NCBI RefSeq assembly: GCF_003597395.2
Contig: NC_133770.1
Coordinates: 293,288,509-293,352,508 of the forward strand
Length of the DNA: 64,000 nucleotides
Direction: 5' to 3'
Source: Chelonoidis abingdonii
Taxonomy: Eukaryota > Chordata > Testudines > Testudinidae
In this document: positions 1 through 11,617 of the stretch, piece by piece
Position numbering within the stretch: position 1 is the first letter of the stretch
Layout of the letters: each line of letters starts with the position of its first letter
The notes under the pieces: generated by a model
Databases searched by the model: none
Seen by the model: only the letters and a program-made list of their open reading frames with translations
What the model was told of the DNA's origin: nothing
Position numbers and translations under genes: made by a program

Positions 1-1039
1 AGGGAGTGAGGTTGGGGCGTGGAGGCTTCCCCCACTCCCAAGAAGGAGCGGAAGGCGGGAGGGGGAAGCCCCTGCACCCTAGCAGGAGTGCTGGGTGGGG
101 AGATGGGGTAAGCCCCCATGACCATACCCCATCTCCCCAGCAAGAGGGTCGGGTACAGACTGCAGGTGGAAGTGGTGGGGAGGGGACCCCATTTGCTCTG
201 GCCCATGGCCCCACAAAAGCTTATACCGCCACTGGTGGTGGGGACTGAACAGACCTTGACCAAAGAGGAGAGGAAGAGTTAGTTAGCAAGGAAGACGGCA
301 AAGAGGAATGAAGTGTGAGCAAATTTATCGTGGATGAAGTCCATGTGAACTTTGGACTTTCTCCAGAGTAGCCAAAACAGGAACAGATTGACAGAGCACC
401 AGAGCAGATAGTCTCATTGGTTTGCTGCATATTAGAAAAATATCTAAGGTTAATCAACATAGCACTAGTAAATATAGTGATATCAATGAGTAATCCCAAT
501 ACTGTGTTTAGTTAGGCTTATTATAATCAATGCTGCTGTTGTGGTAAAAGCTGACAAAACTTTAATACTGGAGAAAAAAACCTAAAACAAATACAGCTCT
601 CTAAAGCCAACTAACTGCATATTTTAAAATTGAACTTCAGAGCTGTCTCTGAAGACATGTTTATTGGTTTAGTGGCAAAACATGCCAAAACTAAAACAGT
701 CTTTAAATGCAAAATGAGAATAGTTACAGGACGTTAATACTATTAGGGAAAATCCTACACATTTTATTCTGGAAAAAGAACAGCAAGTTTTGAGAGGTAA
801 CAAAGTACATTTATAAAGATATGCTCACCAAGTCATTTGCTTACAAGCAACACTGGGCTGAGGTAATATAATATCCCCTCAAACAGGAGAAAACAAAAAA
901 CACGCAGGAAGGAGTTACATAAGCTTCAGGAAGGAAAAGCCTCAAGTTGCCTCCGGCAATAGTTTCCACATGGAATATAGATCAGTGTATATGGAATCAG
1001 GTTTCACAGTGGTAGTTGTTATAGTCTTTATCAGCAAAA
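1..1039. other. Unclassified sequence, no gene
   Basis: The first 250 bases are GC-rich and purine-rich with C-run blocks, like the edge of a GC-rich repeat cut by the window start. The rest is AT-rich with no recognisable exon, RNA gene or terminal repeat. A corrupted copy of this stretch occurs from about 11,618. Confidence 0.6.
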
Positions 1040-1288
1040 AGAATGAGAAGTACTTGTGGCAACTTGGAGACTAACAAATTTATTTGGGCATAAGTTTTTG
1101 TGGGCTAAAGCTCACTTTATCAGATGCATGCAGTGGAAAATACAGTAGGAAGATATTATATATATACACACATACACACACACAGAACATGAAAAAATGT
1201 GTGTTGCCATACCAATTCTAACGAGACTAATCAATTAAGGCGGGCTATTATCAGCAGGAGAAAAAAAAATGTTTGTAGTGATAATCAG
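1040..1288 (-). mobile_element. Penelope-like element fragment with decayed hammerhead-like core
   Basis: On the minus strand this carries the 3' module also seen at 59,759-59,931: a ribozyme-like core, then a stretch ending in a TTAGTCTC-type block and a CACAAGTACT-type end. The core (about 1,088-1,126, reverse complement) starts CTGATAA instead of CTGANGA, keeps a pairing helix II of GTGAGC with GCCCAC, and has AAAA instead of GAAA, so it should be inactive. An AC/TA microsatellite lies at 1,150-1,185. Assignment to Penelope-like elements is inferred from the ribozyme-plus-tail architecture. Confidence 0.6.
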
Positions 1289-2075
1289 GATATATATATC
1301 TTCCTACTGTGGAATGAATCCTTACACGGGTTTAAAAAAAAAAATGCAAGTTTTAGTGAAGCTTCAGATTCCTGTTGAGTCATTTAAGTTTAGGAAAACT
1401 GTCGCACTGTTTGTCTATTTATTCAGAATACTATATTGTTCAGTTTACCCAAATTGTTTTTGCTTTCTGAGTCATTATCAGAAAGATCTCCTAGAAATAA
1501 GTGTATCCTCCATAATGACTCAATCCACTTGACTAAATTTACTAATTAAGTTTCAAGATTGAAATTTTATTTCAAAATTTAGCTAAGAGAAAATAATTGT
1601 ATTATATTTCACCTACCATGATGCAAATTCACCACTAAATTGAATGTCTACTTCAACAAAAAAGTACTTAACTTGGAAGAATCTACAGTTACAGTACAGA
1701 AACAAGCAACAGTATATTATTCTTCAAATTCAGTAAACTATTCTTGATACAATGGAATAAATGTTTACACCTCAATGTTTTTCTCTTAAAGGACATTAAG
1801 TATCACCCATCATGTCCAGGAGATACATTTTAAGAAAAAAAATTGACAAACATGGAGTCTATATCTGGCAATCATTATAATAAGTACACAGATGCAAAGA
1901 TAAAATTAAATCCTAAATTTCCCAATGCTGAACTTGGGATTCAGCCACATAATACCTATTCATATTTTAATATATATTGCATGGCTAAAATACATGCAAC
2001 TTTGAAAACAGAGAGTGATGTTTACTTAACGACTGCACAACTGTTGAAATAACAGAGCTTTTTTTTAGCACTCTC

Positions 2076-2183
2076 GGCCCTAATTCTGTAATGGGCTCCA
2101 CACAGGCAGATCCTTGCATTCACACAGGTCTCAATGACTTCACTCAGATTTGCCCACTTGGAGCCCATTGCAGGATCAGGGCC
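2076..2183. repeat. Small palindromic MITE
   Basis: Both ends begin GGCCCT and read inward as an inverted repeat of about 25 bases with a few mismatches (GGCCCTAATTCTGTAATGGG on the left, GGCCCTGATCCTGCAATGGG from the right). Total length is 108 bp with no coding capacity. It resembles the palindromic 'gatcagggcc' MITEs common in reptile genomes. I see no clear target-site duplication. Confidence 0.55.
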
Positions 2184-2571
2184 TTTGAACGTTTACCTAC
2201 TGAAACAATAATAGCAAGTGGTTAGTTCCATGTCTACATCCAATTAATTTCACAAATGGATAAACTGAAGAGGCACTGCACATGTGCGACAATTCCACTT
2301 AAGACTGCAGTTCCCTGTGAGAACAGAGTTTTCCAAAACAATTAGATAAATATTTACGTGTAATGTATTTCTAAGCTTAATACATATAGGTATTTGATTT
2401 ACATCAAACAGTACAGGAAAATTAAAGCACACAGCATGAGGTTCAGATTCAGCTACTCAAAATAAGACCAAAAGCACTCAGAAAGCTGCTTGTGCAACAT
2501 TTTTCAAAGGCTAATGCATCTAGCTCCAGAAAATATGAACCATTGTGGGAACATGCGTTCATGACAGCATC
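2184..2571. other. Unclassified AT-rich spacer
   Basis: No terminal repeat, coding trace or RNA gene recognised. Confidence 0.5.
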
Positions 2572-2579
2572 AATGAAAC

Positions 2580-2942
2580 CAGTGGCATAGCCGGGTTTTC
2601 AGCGCAGGGGGAGCAAAAAACATAAAAAAGGCACCCCCACTCTTGGCTACCTCTCTGGCCACGCCCCAAGACCGGACCACCACCCCCTCCCCGCTCACGT
2701 TCCCTCCTGCGCTGCCGCCTGTCCCTGGCTCCTGTCCCAGTGCTAGGCTGTGTTTGCATCAGCCAGCAGGCGCAGCTTCCACGCCGGCCTGCCACCCTGC
2801 AGCTCCTCCAGCTGTGTCATGGGCAGCACCGGCTGGCAGGCGCGGCTTCCACCCCGCGGCTCCTCCAGCCATGCAGCCGGCAGTGCCTGCCGGCCTGAGG
2901 GCAAGCAGCTGCTTCCGTTGAATCCCGCCAGCTACGCTACTG
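2580..2942. mobile_element. Non-autonomous hAT transposon (363 bp)
   Basis: Exact 8-bp target-site duplication AATGAAAC at 2,572-2,579 and 2,943-2,950. Terminal inverted repeats are CAGTGGCATAGCCGGG and, reading in from the right, CAGTAGCGTAGCTGGCGGG. An 8-bp duplication and CA-G termini are diagnostic of the hAT superfamily. The interior is GC-rich and non-coding, so mobility would have depended on an autonomous relative. A corrupted copy with the same flanks is at about 14,421-14,735. Confidence 0.9.
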
Positions 2943-2950
2943 AATGAAAC

Positions 2951-3452
2951 ATGAAAATGCTGCATTATGACGTCAAAGAGAAAAAGCACAATCTCTGTTA
3001 TGCATTTACAATCTGCTCACCACTGTTGTATCAGTAACACATAGGATCAATGTTCATTTGTTTCATGCAATTTATTAATTATGGCATTACAGCAGGAACT
3101 CCAAAGCTTAAAAGTGAAATAATTTTTCTGCCCTGTATCTTATTTTTGATCCCATGTTAGTATGACCCACCTCACCCCCAAAGCCTCCTTTTGGCTTAAA
3201 AAATTGTATTCTTATTCTTAAATCAAATGAGGTGTATTTTTTTAAAAGAACACCTGAAAGAAATCTAACAAAACAAGTGTTCTAAGTTTTGAAGTGCACA
3301 GAAGAGTAACCTTCTCAAGGCAGGTATGTGGTCAGTCACAGAGTTCCAGTTCACTGGTTCATTACACACTTGACAATATTTTGCACACTAGCCAAGCTTC
3401 AAAATCCCAATGAGTTAAGTTGCTTGTTACTCCCTGCCCCTCATCCTCTCTC
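2951..3452. other. Unclassified spacer
   Basis: AT-rich; no recognisable gene or repeat boundary. Confidence 0.5.
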
Positions 3453-4130
3453 CATTCTGAAAACTGACCACTTCATTCCTACCCTTTGTTTCCTTTTAAC
3501 CAATTACTGATCCATGAGAGGACCTTCTCTCTTATGCCATGACTGCTTATTTTGCTTAAGAGCCTTTGATGAGGGACCTTGTCAAGGGTTTTCTGAAAGT
3601 CCAAGTACATTGTAGCCACTGGATCACCCTCATCCACGTTTGTTGACTCCTCAAAGAATTCTAATAGATTTGTGAGGCATGATTTCCTTTTACAAAAGCC
3701 ATGTTGACTCTTCCTGAACAAATCATGTTCATATAAGTGTCTAATAATTCTGTTCTTTATTATAGTTTCAACCAATTTGCCTGGTACTGAAGTTAGGCTT
3801 ACTGGCCTGCAATTACCAGGACCACTTCTTGAGTCTTTCTTAGAAATTGGTGTCATATTAGCGATCCTCCAATCATCTGAAACAGAAGCTGATTTAACTG
3901 ATAGGTCACATACCACACTTAGTAGTTATGCAATTTCATATCTGAGTTCCTTCAAAACTCTTGGGTGAATACCATCTGGTCCTGGTGACTTATTACTGTT
4001 TAATTTATCAATTTGTTCCAAAACTTCCCCCTACTGACACCTCAGTCTGGGACAGTTCCTCAGATTTGTCACCTAAAAAGAATGACTCAGGTGTGGGAAT
4101 GTGAATTCATTTAGCTTCTCTGCAACAGAC
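3453..4130 (-). mobile_element. CR1 LINE fragment (antisense)
   Basis: The minus strand contains the CR1 reverse transcriptase plus upstream ORF2 sequence. The same family, with near-identical phrases such as 'actgatccatgagaggacct', recurs in the larger CR1 at 35,690-43,340. The element stops abruptly at about 3,453, well short of a CR1 3' end, so its 3' part is missing here. A second CR1 piece in the same orientation starts 370 bp away. Confidence 0.85.
3479..3916 (-). pseudogene. CR1 ORF2 reverse transcriptase fragment
   Basis: An open frame of 145 codons on the minus strand encodes part of the CR1 reverse transcriptase fingers and palm. In order it shows a GNCRPVSLTSVPGKLVE block near residue 34, a QHGFCKRKSCLTNLLEF block near residue 70, and MYLDFQKTLDKVPH near residue 103, whose aspartate in YLDF is the first catalytic carboxylate of LINE reverse transcriptases. 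The second catalytic box (YADD-like) lies downstream of where the element is truncated. An intact CR1 ORF2 also has an N-terminal endonuclease, absent here. The frame is open by chance of age; this is a dead fragment, not a gene. Confidence 0.85.
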
Positions 4131-4503
4131 TTTTTTTTAACACATAGTTTCACTCACAATGATGGCTTGGGAAGGAACCTATCACTCCCTAGCAACATGA
4201 AGAGGCTGGAGAGACTTCCTTTTTTTCAGCACACATCTGCTTTCTGGGGAGCCAGTGACTAGTTCAGTCCCTGGTAGTGTGGCACAGCAGAGTATGTTCC
4301 CAATCCAATCCTTAGCAATGAGGTAACAGTTTACCTCCCCAGTCTGTTCCTTGGCCACCTGGAGGAGTGGATGAAGATAGAGGGGAGACAGTACCTTATC
4401 TCCTCTCCTGCTGAGGTAGGAACTCTAGCCCACTGGAGGTCAGGAACCAGCTACTCCCCTACAAAAAATTCCCTTGTAATTTCTTTGTCATTTAATAGAC
4501 ATA
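4131..4503. other. Unclassified segment between CR1 fragments
   Basis: Mixed-composition sequence without recognised gene or terminal repeat. Its corrupted counterpart is about 15,770-16,085. Confidence 0.45.
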
Positions 4504-6800
4504 GTGGCAGCTGAACAACATTCATAGATTCAAGGACTGAAAGGGACCTCGAGAGGTCATCGAATCCAGTCCCCTGCCCTCATGGCAGGACCAAATACTG
4601 TCTAGACCATCCCTGATAGACATTTATCTAACCTACTCTTTACTCTTAATATCTCACAGAGATTGGAGATCCACAACCTCCCTAGGCAATTATTCCAGTG
4701 TTAACTATCCTGACAGTTACGGAACTTTTTCCTAATGTCCATCCTAAACCTCTCTTGCTCAATTTCAAGCCCATTGCTTCTTGTTCATCATTAGAGGCTA
4801 AGGTGAACAAGTTTTCTCCTGCTCCTGATGACACCCTTTTAGATAGCCTGAAACTGCTATCTATATCCCCTCTCACTTTCTCTTTCCAAACTATAACAAA
4901 CCCAATTCTTTCAGCCTCCCATAGTCATGTTGCTCAAGACCTTTACTCATTCTTGCTGCCTTCTCTGGACCTCTCCATTCTCCACATCTTTCATTGAAAT
5001 GCGGTGCCCAGAACTGGACACAATACTCCAGCTGAGGCCGTTAACCAGCGCAGAGTAGAGCGGAAGAATGAACTTCTTGTTTCGTTTACAACACGATCTG
5101 TTAATCATCCCAGAATCACGTTATGCTTTTTCACAACAACATACTCAACGTAGATCATATTTAGCTTTGTCCACGCTAACCTCTAGAATCCTTCAGCCGA
5201 TCACTCCTTCCTAGACAAGTCTCGCCACCATCTCTGTTGTGTGAAACTATATGTTCCGTTCCTAAATGCAGCACTTTGCATTTGTCTTCTGTTTAAATCA
5301 TCCCGTTTACTTCGGACCATTTCTCCAATTTGTCCAGACCATTTTGAATTATGACACTGCCCTCCAAGCAGTTGCAATCCTCCCAGTTGGCTATCATCTG
5401 CAAACTCATAAGAGTATTCTATGGCAATATCTAAGTCGTCGATGAAAATATTGAACAGAGTCAGTCCAAATAGACCTGCGAGAACCCCACTTGTTTATAC
5501 CTTTCCGCAGGATTGGGAACCATTGAATAAACTACTCTCTGGTATGTATCCAGCCAGTTATGCACCACCTTAGAATAGCCCCCATCTAAATTGTATGTCT
5601 AGTTTATGTGATAGAATATCATGCAAGACTGTATCAAAGCCTATTAACGTCTAGTATACACATCACCGCTGCTCCCTAGCCACAAGGCTCGTGTATCCTA
5701 TCAAAGAAAAGCTATCAGATGGCTTTACTATGATTTGTTCTTTACAAATCCCTGCTGGCTATCCCCTATCCCTTACACCTTCCAAGTGTTTGCAGATGAA
5801 TTTCCCTTAATTACTTGCCATTATCTTCCCATGGCACAGAAGTTAATAAACTGGCTCTGTAGTTCCTGGTTGTTTTTATTTCCCTTTATAGATGGCACTA
5901 CTTTTGCCCTTTTTCATTCTGGCATCTCTCCCGCTCAAACCATGACTTTCCAAAGATAATAGCTGAGGCGCAGAGACCTCCTATAGCTCCTTGAGTATTC
6001 TAGAATGCATTCATTGCATGCCCTGGTGACTGCAGGCATGCTAATTGAGATAAGATTTGATTTATTTACATACTTCTTTTTTGTGATTATTTTGTCTAGA
6101 ACCTACTTTCTGGCTCCAGTAGCACTCACGTTCTGTAGGCTCAGTTCTTTGGCAGGACACTTTCGTGAGATGCGCGAATAGAAGAAGTCACTTTAAGCAT
6201 CCTCTGCCACTTTCCAAGGTCTTTGTTACTGTTTCTCCCTCCTGGCAGCTGGTGAAGCTAGTGGGCGCTACCCTTTTTTGGAGGCCGTTTGTGGTGCTCC
6301 TTGCGTGGGTGTTCTAATTAATTTCTATAGACAGAAGTGGCTTTATTGTGGTGCGCCGTTCTAGTCCGGATAGATTTCTTGTCTGACTGCTTATTTGTGC
6401 CATTGGCCGTTTGTGCTAATTTGGCCCCTGCATTCGTCGTGTTGTGTTGATATCTCATTGCCTTCTGTAAGTCGATCTCCGTCCTAGTTTCCAGTTTTGT
6501 GTATGTGAGTCGTTTCTTATATTCTGTTTATATCATGCAAGATTCTGTGTGAGTTTGAGCGGACCAGGTGGTCTTTGCCATTGTCTATCTTCCCGTACGC
6601 AGGGCGAGTAGATGTTTGTTCTTTTTGTGGCCTTAATTAGTGTGGCGCTCGGCTTTGGCAAATGAACTGCAGGCACTGCGCCCAGGTTTTTTTTCTCTCC
6701 CCCAGTCTTGATTCTTTGGGGGACGCCCCGTGAGGCTTATCAGACTTCTCTGTAGCTACCAAAATGCGGACCTGCCGTGTGTAATTAGGACCAGTTTTTG
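4504..6800 (-). mobile_element. CR1 LINE, 3' part (antisense), interrupted by gap
   Basis: Starts at 4,504 with the antisense CR1 3' tail (ttcatagattcaagga, then 'gggacctcgagaggtcat') and continues 5'-ward into ORF2. To about 5,000 the sequence is clean. Beyond that it has frequent small indels and substitutions although the CR1 text is still followable, for example around 5,425-5,456 and 5,740-5,800. It ends at the 25-N gap. The same copy is present again at 16,090-18,715, so this and that entry are one genomic element seen twice. Confidence 0.85.
5000..6800. other. Low-accuracy sequence (raw-read-like extension)
   Basis: Compared with the other copy of the same CR1 at about 16,500-17,990, this stretch has indels every few bases, mostly dropped or added T and G. 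That error type is expected of uncorrected single-molecule reads, not of mutation. Reading frames and family ages should not be judged from it. Confidence 0.8.
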
Positions 6801-6825
6801 NNNNNNNNNNNNNNNNNNNNNNNNN
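6801..6825. other. Assembly gap, 25 N
   Basis: A run of exactly 25 N between two error-rich stretches. The left side has reached sequence equivalent to about 17,990, while the right side begins thousands of bases upstream of the window-start equivalent. The gap therefore joins overlapping sequence out of order. Confidence 0.95.
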
Positions 6826-9800
6826 TTCGATAGCGGCTGGTATGGTATTGTTAGGTAAGAGGGGGGATTGTTTTTGTGAGGGCACTGTAGTTTAGTTATG
6901 TATGTCTTTGTTGGGTGATTTCTTATTGCCAGCTGATTTTAGAGGTGTTTGTGAGGATGGTTTTAATGCAGAGCCCATTTCTGCTGAGCTGAAGTGTTTC
7001 TTTGTTTTGGTTTATTAGCGTGAAACCTGACTTCAAGTTCTGTTTAATTATTTCAATCTGAAGGAAAGGTTAGAAGATTTCTAACCATGCTGGTTGTTAA
7101 CACGTGTTGTACATAGGGTGCATCTCTTAATGTATTACTTTCTCTCCTCAAAGCAGGAGGGGCATCCATACGAAATCTAAATATTTTTCTTGTGTTTTAT
7201 TTTTTTGCATTTTCACACCAGAACAATATATAGCGGGAGTAAGGAGCGGCTTCTCCCCTCATCATTGGTGGCTTCTTTAGGTTGTTCTGTGGTGGGGACT
7301 TGTTAGTTTTGGCTGGGCGATTGACTGGCTAATGCCTTTCTTCCCTCTAGTGTCGCAGTTGTTGCGTTGTGGCACTGAAACATTATTTCAAATTTTCTTG
7401 ATTTTCATCTTTTCATATTACGTAAAGAGTCAGGGTCATGTGTGTGAGTGCCTGTGTAAAAGTGGTTGATTATATGCAGACCTTTTTTTTTTTTTTTTAC
7501 AGTAACATTTGTTTTAGGCGGGAAGTGCCACGGGCTTCATCGGAGGTCATTTTTATCCGTTGGGAGCTTTGATCAGTACAAATTGAATGTGTGACACACT
7601 GCGTCTTCTTCTCTAGGATGATATGAGCAATCCTTGTAAGCATTTTACATATGGTAAGGCAACTGGGTGTTTTATTCAGCTTTTGAGTTATAAAAATTGG
7701 AAGATGCTTCAACTCCTGATTGCCTCCAAAAAGTGCTATCTCCATCTTGCTCTTGACAAGCAAGGGAAAGTAGAGCTTGACAGACGTTCAAGCGCGTGTG
7801 TACGTTAGAAATGTGGATATCTTGTGTTGATGGTTTAAATATAATCATAAGCATTTCACAGCCACAATGATTTTACAGTTTTAGGCTAGTAGTCAAGTGA
7901 TAGCTGTTCTGGATTGACCTTTATTGCCAGTGATACAGAGGAACCCGATCTACATTGAATCTAATCTTAAACTAACTTCGGAGTCCACTGGGGAAATATC
8001 CATGTTTCTAGTGAGTCTCGTATGCAGGGATACAATGCTTGTGATGCATTTCAGCACTGAGGGAGGTTGCTTGCGAGAGCAGGATGTCGTGGCACCCGTG
8101 ACTATTTGAAGAGGACATTTGTAGATTAAAACGATTTCATAACCTCTGATTCATTGTATTGTTTTGATGTGACTTCCAACTGCTTGCACTAGAAGTTGAA
8201 TTCTATTTTCAAGTCAACTAGTCTAGATGTCTGGTTTTGCGGTATTCTGTAGATGAGGCTCATACATGAATGTTTATGGAATTGGGATTTGAACTAACGT
8301 TGTTACTTGGTTTTCACCTGACTAGCTGGGATCTCCTTATCAGCATCGGGATCTCTTCTGTCATCAGTATGTGCAAAGCAGACTGTGTTAAGTCTTCGAA
8401 TAAATTTAATAATAGTTTTATGGAGTAAGTGTTTTTTTGTTGTTTCACTCACGCGGGTTTGTTTGTTGTGTAGTTGATTACTTTTCCGTTTTCATGTTCC
8501 TTTTACCTAACCAGTAGTGCTTCGGGAGTTTGTTCTTATCACCTTTGACCGCCCACATCGCCTCCCACAAAGCCATTCCCCACTCCACATGCTCAGTCCT
8601 CTCTTTCCTATGCCTTGGACTGCTACCAGTCCCATATACTCTAGCAGTAACTTCGCAAGCTCTGCACACTCGCCAGGGATTGGGTGAGGGGGCGTTGGGG
8701 ACATTGGGAGACAGGGTATAATGGACCAAATGCAAACGGACCCACACCATTACTCTCTCTGTTCTTTATAATCTTGAATATTCAGATTTAGCTGGCTGCA
8801 CTCTCCATCCCTTTCTATTTGTAAACACTCCTGTTCTTTGACTCCATATACAGCATTGCTTTTCGTTAGATCTCTATGAGGCTCTATGCAGCTCATGACG
8901 TCTGCCTTGAAGATGGAAGAGGCACTCACCGAACAACGTTTCTAGTAGACTGGTCTAGAGAGCTTGCATTCGTGGATCATAGAATGCACGGACGTGGATA
9001 AAACCCTACGTGAGCTTCTTAGTAGAGGCTAGTGTCATTTATCTGTTCAATTATTACTCCGCTGAGAAACATCTCTGATCTTCGAATGTTACCTTTTTTT
9101 CGTTTTGAATTACTTCTATCTGCTGTGCTCTATTATTCATGTTGTGCCTTCGGCCTTATTTTTCCCTCTTGGGCTCTTATGTCTCTGTTGTTTGTAGCGG
9201 TTTCTGCTTTGGTTCTCAGTGTTTTTATTGTATCTAGAATTGTTTGCAATATGTGAATTTCATTATAAGAACGTGTACTTTTATAAGTGCCAAGTGTTTG
9301 CCTTGACTTTGCTTTTGTAGCATAATAATTTTTCTAGGGGCACGCTATTGTGTATAGGCTATGTACATGGTATTTGCGTGTACTAGTTTTTAGATATGAG
9401 AATTATGGCATTTGCTCTAGGGACCAACTCTAGCTGTGTTGTTCGAAACGCCAAAATCCAGTGGGTCCCCTAGTCCAATGCCTGCGGCTGACACGATTCA
9501 GGTTGGAAGGGACGTTCAGGGGTAATTTGTCCATGGACACCCATCTGAGATGCATGTTTTAAGTAATTCAGTTGTGGCTATGACTTGAGTTCTATAATAT
9601 CAGAATGCGGTATTTTGTTAATTGCAGAATCACAGTTATATAGGTACCTTTGTCGATTTGGACTTTGTAAATGCTGAAAGAGCAAGAGCTAGCTTATGTT
9701 GCACCATCGTGTAGCCTTGACATCATGCAATGCATGAAATGTAGAATTATCTCTGTCATTACTGACTTGTTGATTAGGTTAACTTTAAAGTTTAGAGGTT

Positions 9801-11617
9801 AAAGGTTTAAACTCCATACAGGTGATACCCTATGCAGTGTTAAAAGGAAATAGACAATAATGTTTTTAAACGGATATATAGAAGGGCTGAGTGCTGGGAT
9901 TAAGGACTAAGGGAGAAAGTGTCGTTTATTTCGCTGGCGACTGGATTACCTTTGTCAATAATTTTAGGGAAATTATCTTAGTATGTCCATACTCAAGGAA
10001 CTTTTGCAATTCACCACTTGTTGAGATCTTCACGGGTTTATTTCTATTTATCAGTGCGTTTTTGTTTCACTTGATCCATAGGTAACTTTTGTAGATGATG
10101 CCTAGAGCTGCTATTTCAATTCTCCACAGTTCTCGCTGCGTCTATTGCTTCTAATGTTTGTCTTTATTCATCATTTTTCCCGCGGCTTAAAATTTATGCT
10201 CTTGTTTATAATTTGTAATAAAGCTCACTTTCTTAATTATACACTAGTCATTTGTTCAAAAATTAGTCATTATGGCAGGCTTAGTGACTCCTGAGTCTTA
10301 CATGTAGTTTCTTCCTCTAGGTCTCTGGTGCTGCTTTGGGTCTGCATCCTGGACTGAACTGGATGTCTTGACACTGATGTATAAGGACACAACTTTGATT
10401 TTTACAATACCTTGGTCTGAGCATATTAAAGTACTTTATGTAGTTCTAAGAGGAATGACATTACCTGTTGGAAGAAAGGGTATTGAAATATCTTAATAAG
10501 TGTTATTTGCTAATATCTTCAATTTTCCCACAGTCAAATGCCTGCCCCTTCGCTGCTGGTGTCGATCAAATTATGCATGATCAGTGAACTTATCTAGCCC
10601 TCTGCCCTCGCAGACTGCTGCATGCAAGAAATGGACCTGCTTTTATCCCCACAGTTACATCAAGCTTTTTCTGTTAATAGTTGAGTGAAGACAAAAGTTA
10701 TACCAATGTTTGGATTTTGACAGATGTTTTATGAGGTGGATGAGTGAGTTTATAATTCAGCGTGTGGCTCAAGTCCAATCGAACACATCATATGTTGTCG
10801 CTTTCCTGTAGACTCCGTGTTCTTTTACTCACTCCTCGCTCTTTCGTTTACGTCTCGCCTTATTGGAGTATTGAGTTTTCCGGTGTTCCTTTTCAGAAAG
10901 GTTTGTTTTGGATGGGTTTCGTGTTTTGGCGGTTAGAACGATACTATGTTAATAGTTCTCTGTTTTTTAATTACTGTCACTAAAGGTCATGGGAGTATAA
11001 GATAGATGTATATTACATGAAAAGTGAGGGTCTGAGAATCTCGTCACTTTTGAAAGAGAGGATTTATTATTACTGTTTATTTCGCTACATTATGATTGTG
11101 GGGCCTTTTGTCGACCGGTAAGTCATCATGTGCGAATTTAGGATGCAAAGTGCCTATGACTTGTATTTCTAGTGCCGCCTTATAGTCACGTATATTCTTA
11201 ATTGTAGTTATCCAGAACTGATCCTGACTGCCGCTCCGGATCAGAGGGTGTTTGAGGGATGTGTGGAATAGCAGAGTGAGGGATGGAGGAAAGTAGGTTG
11301 GAGAGAGTGAGAATCTAGGGAGTTGAGAGGCAAGAGCGGATGGCAAGGAGAGGTTGTTGAGGACGGAACTGTTGTATGAAACGTCTAGGTTGGGGATGTA
11401 AGTGGGTGCTGGGCAGTTTTATGAGAGAGTCAAAGAGAAGAGTGGTGGTGAGGGGAGTGGTATGAGGCCTTGATTGAACTGAGTGAACGGTCCGCCTGCC
11501 AGGGGACAGCGTGGCACCACGTGGCTTCCGATATTCGGTGTGCGCTCGGTGGGGGCGGCTGAGCCAGTTGGAACTGGAGTGGGCATGGAGGCTTCCCTAT
11601 TGCCGACAAGCAAGGCT
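6826..11617. other. Error-rich sequence, probably a copy of DNA upstream of the window
   Basis: Low-accuracy text with excess T and G, leading without a visible break into 11,618, which corresponds to window position 1. If it comes from one read, this is a noisy version of the roughly 4.8 kb that lies left of this window. A CR1/SINE-tail-like phrase (attcaggttggaagggac) is visible near 9,503, and a GA-rich stretch at 11,260-11,460. No gene can be called reliably. Confidence 0.6.

Noticed and set aside
1150..1185. CRISPR-like or regulatory repeat array
   Set aside because: It is an AC/TA microsatellite in eukaryotic DNA; no spacer structure.
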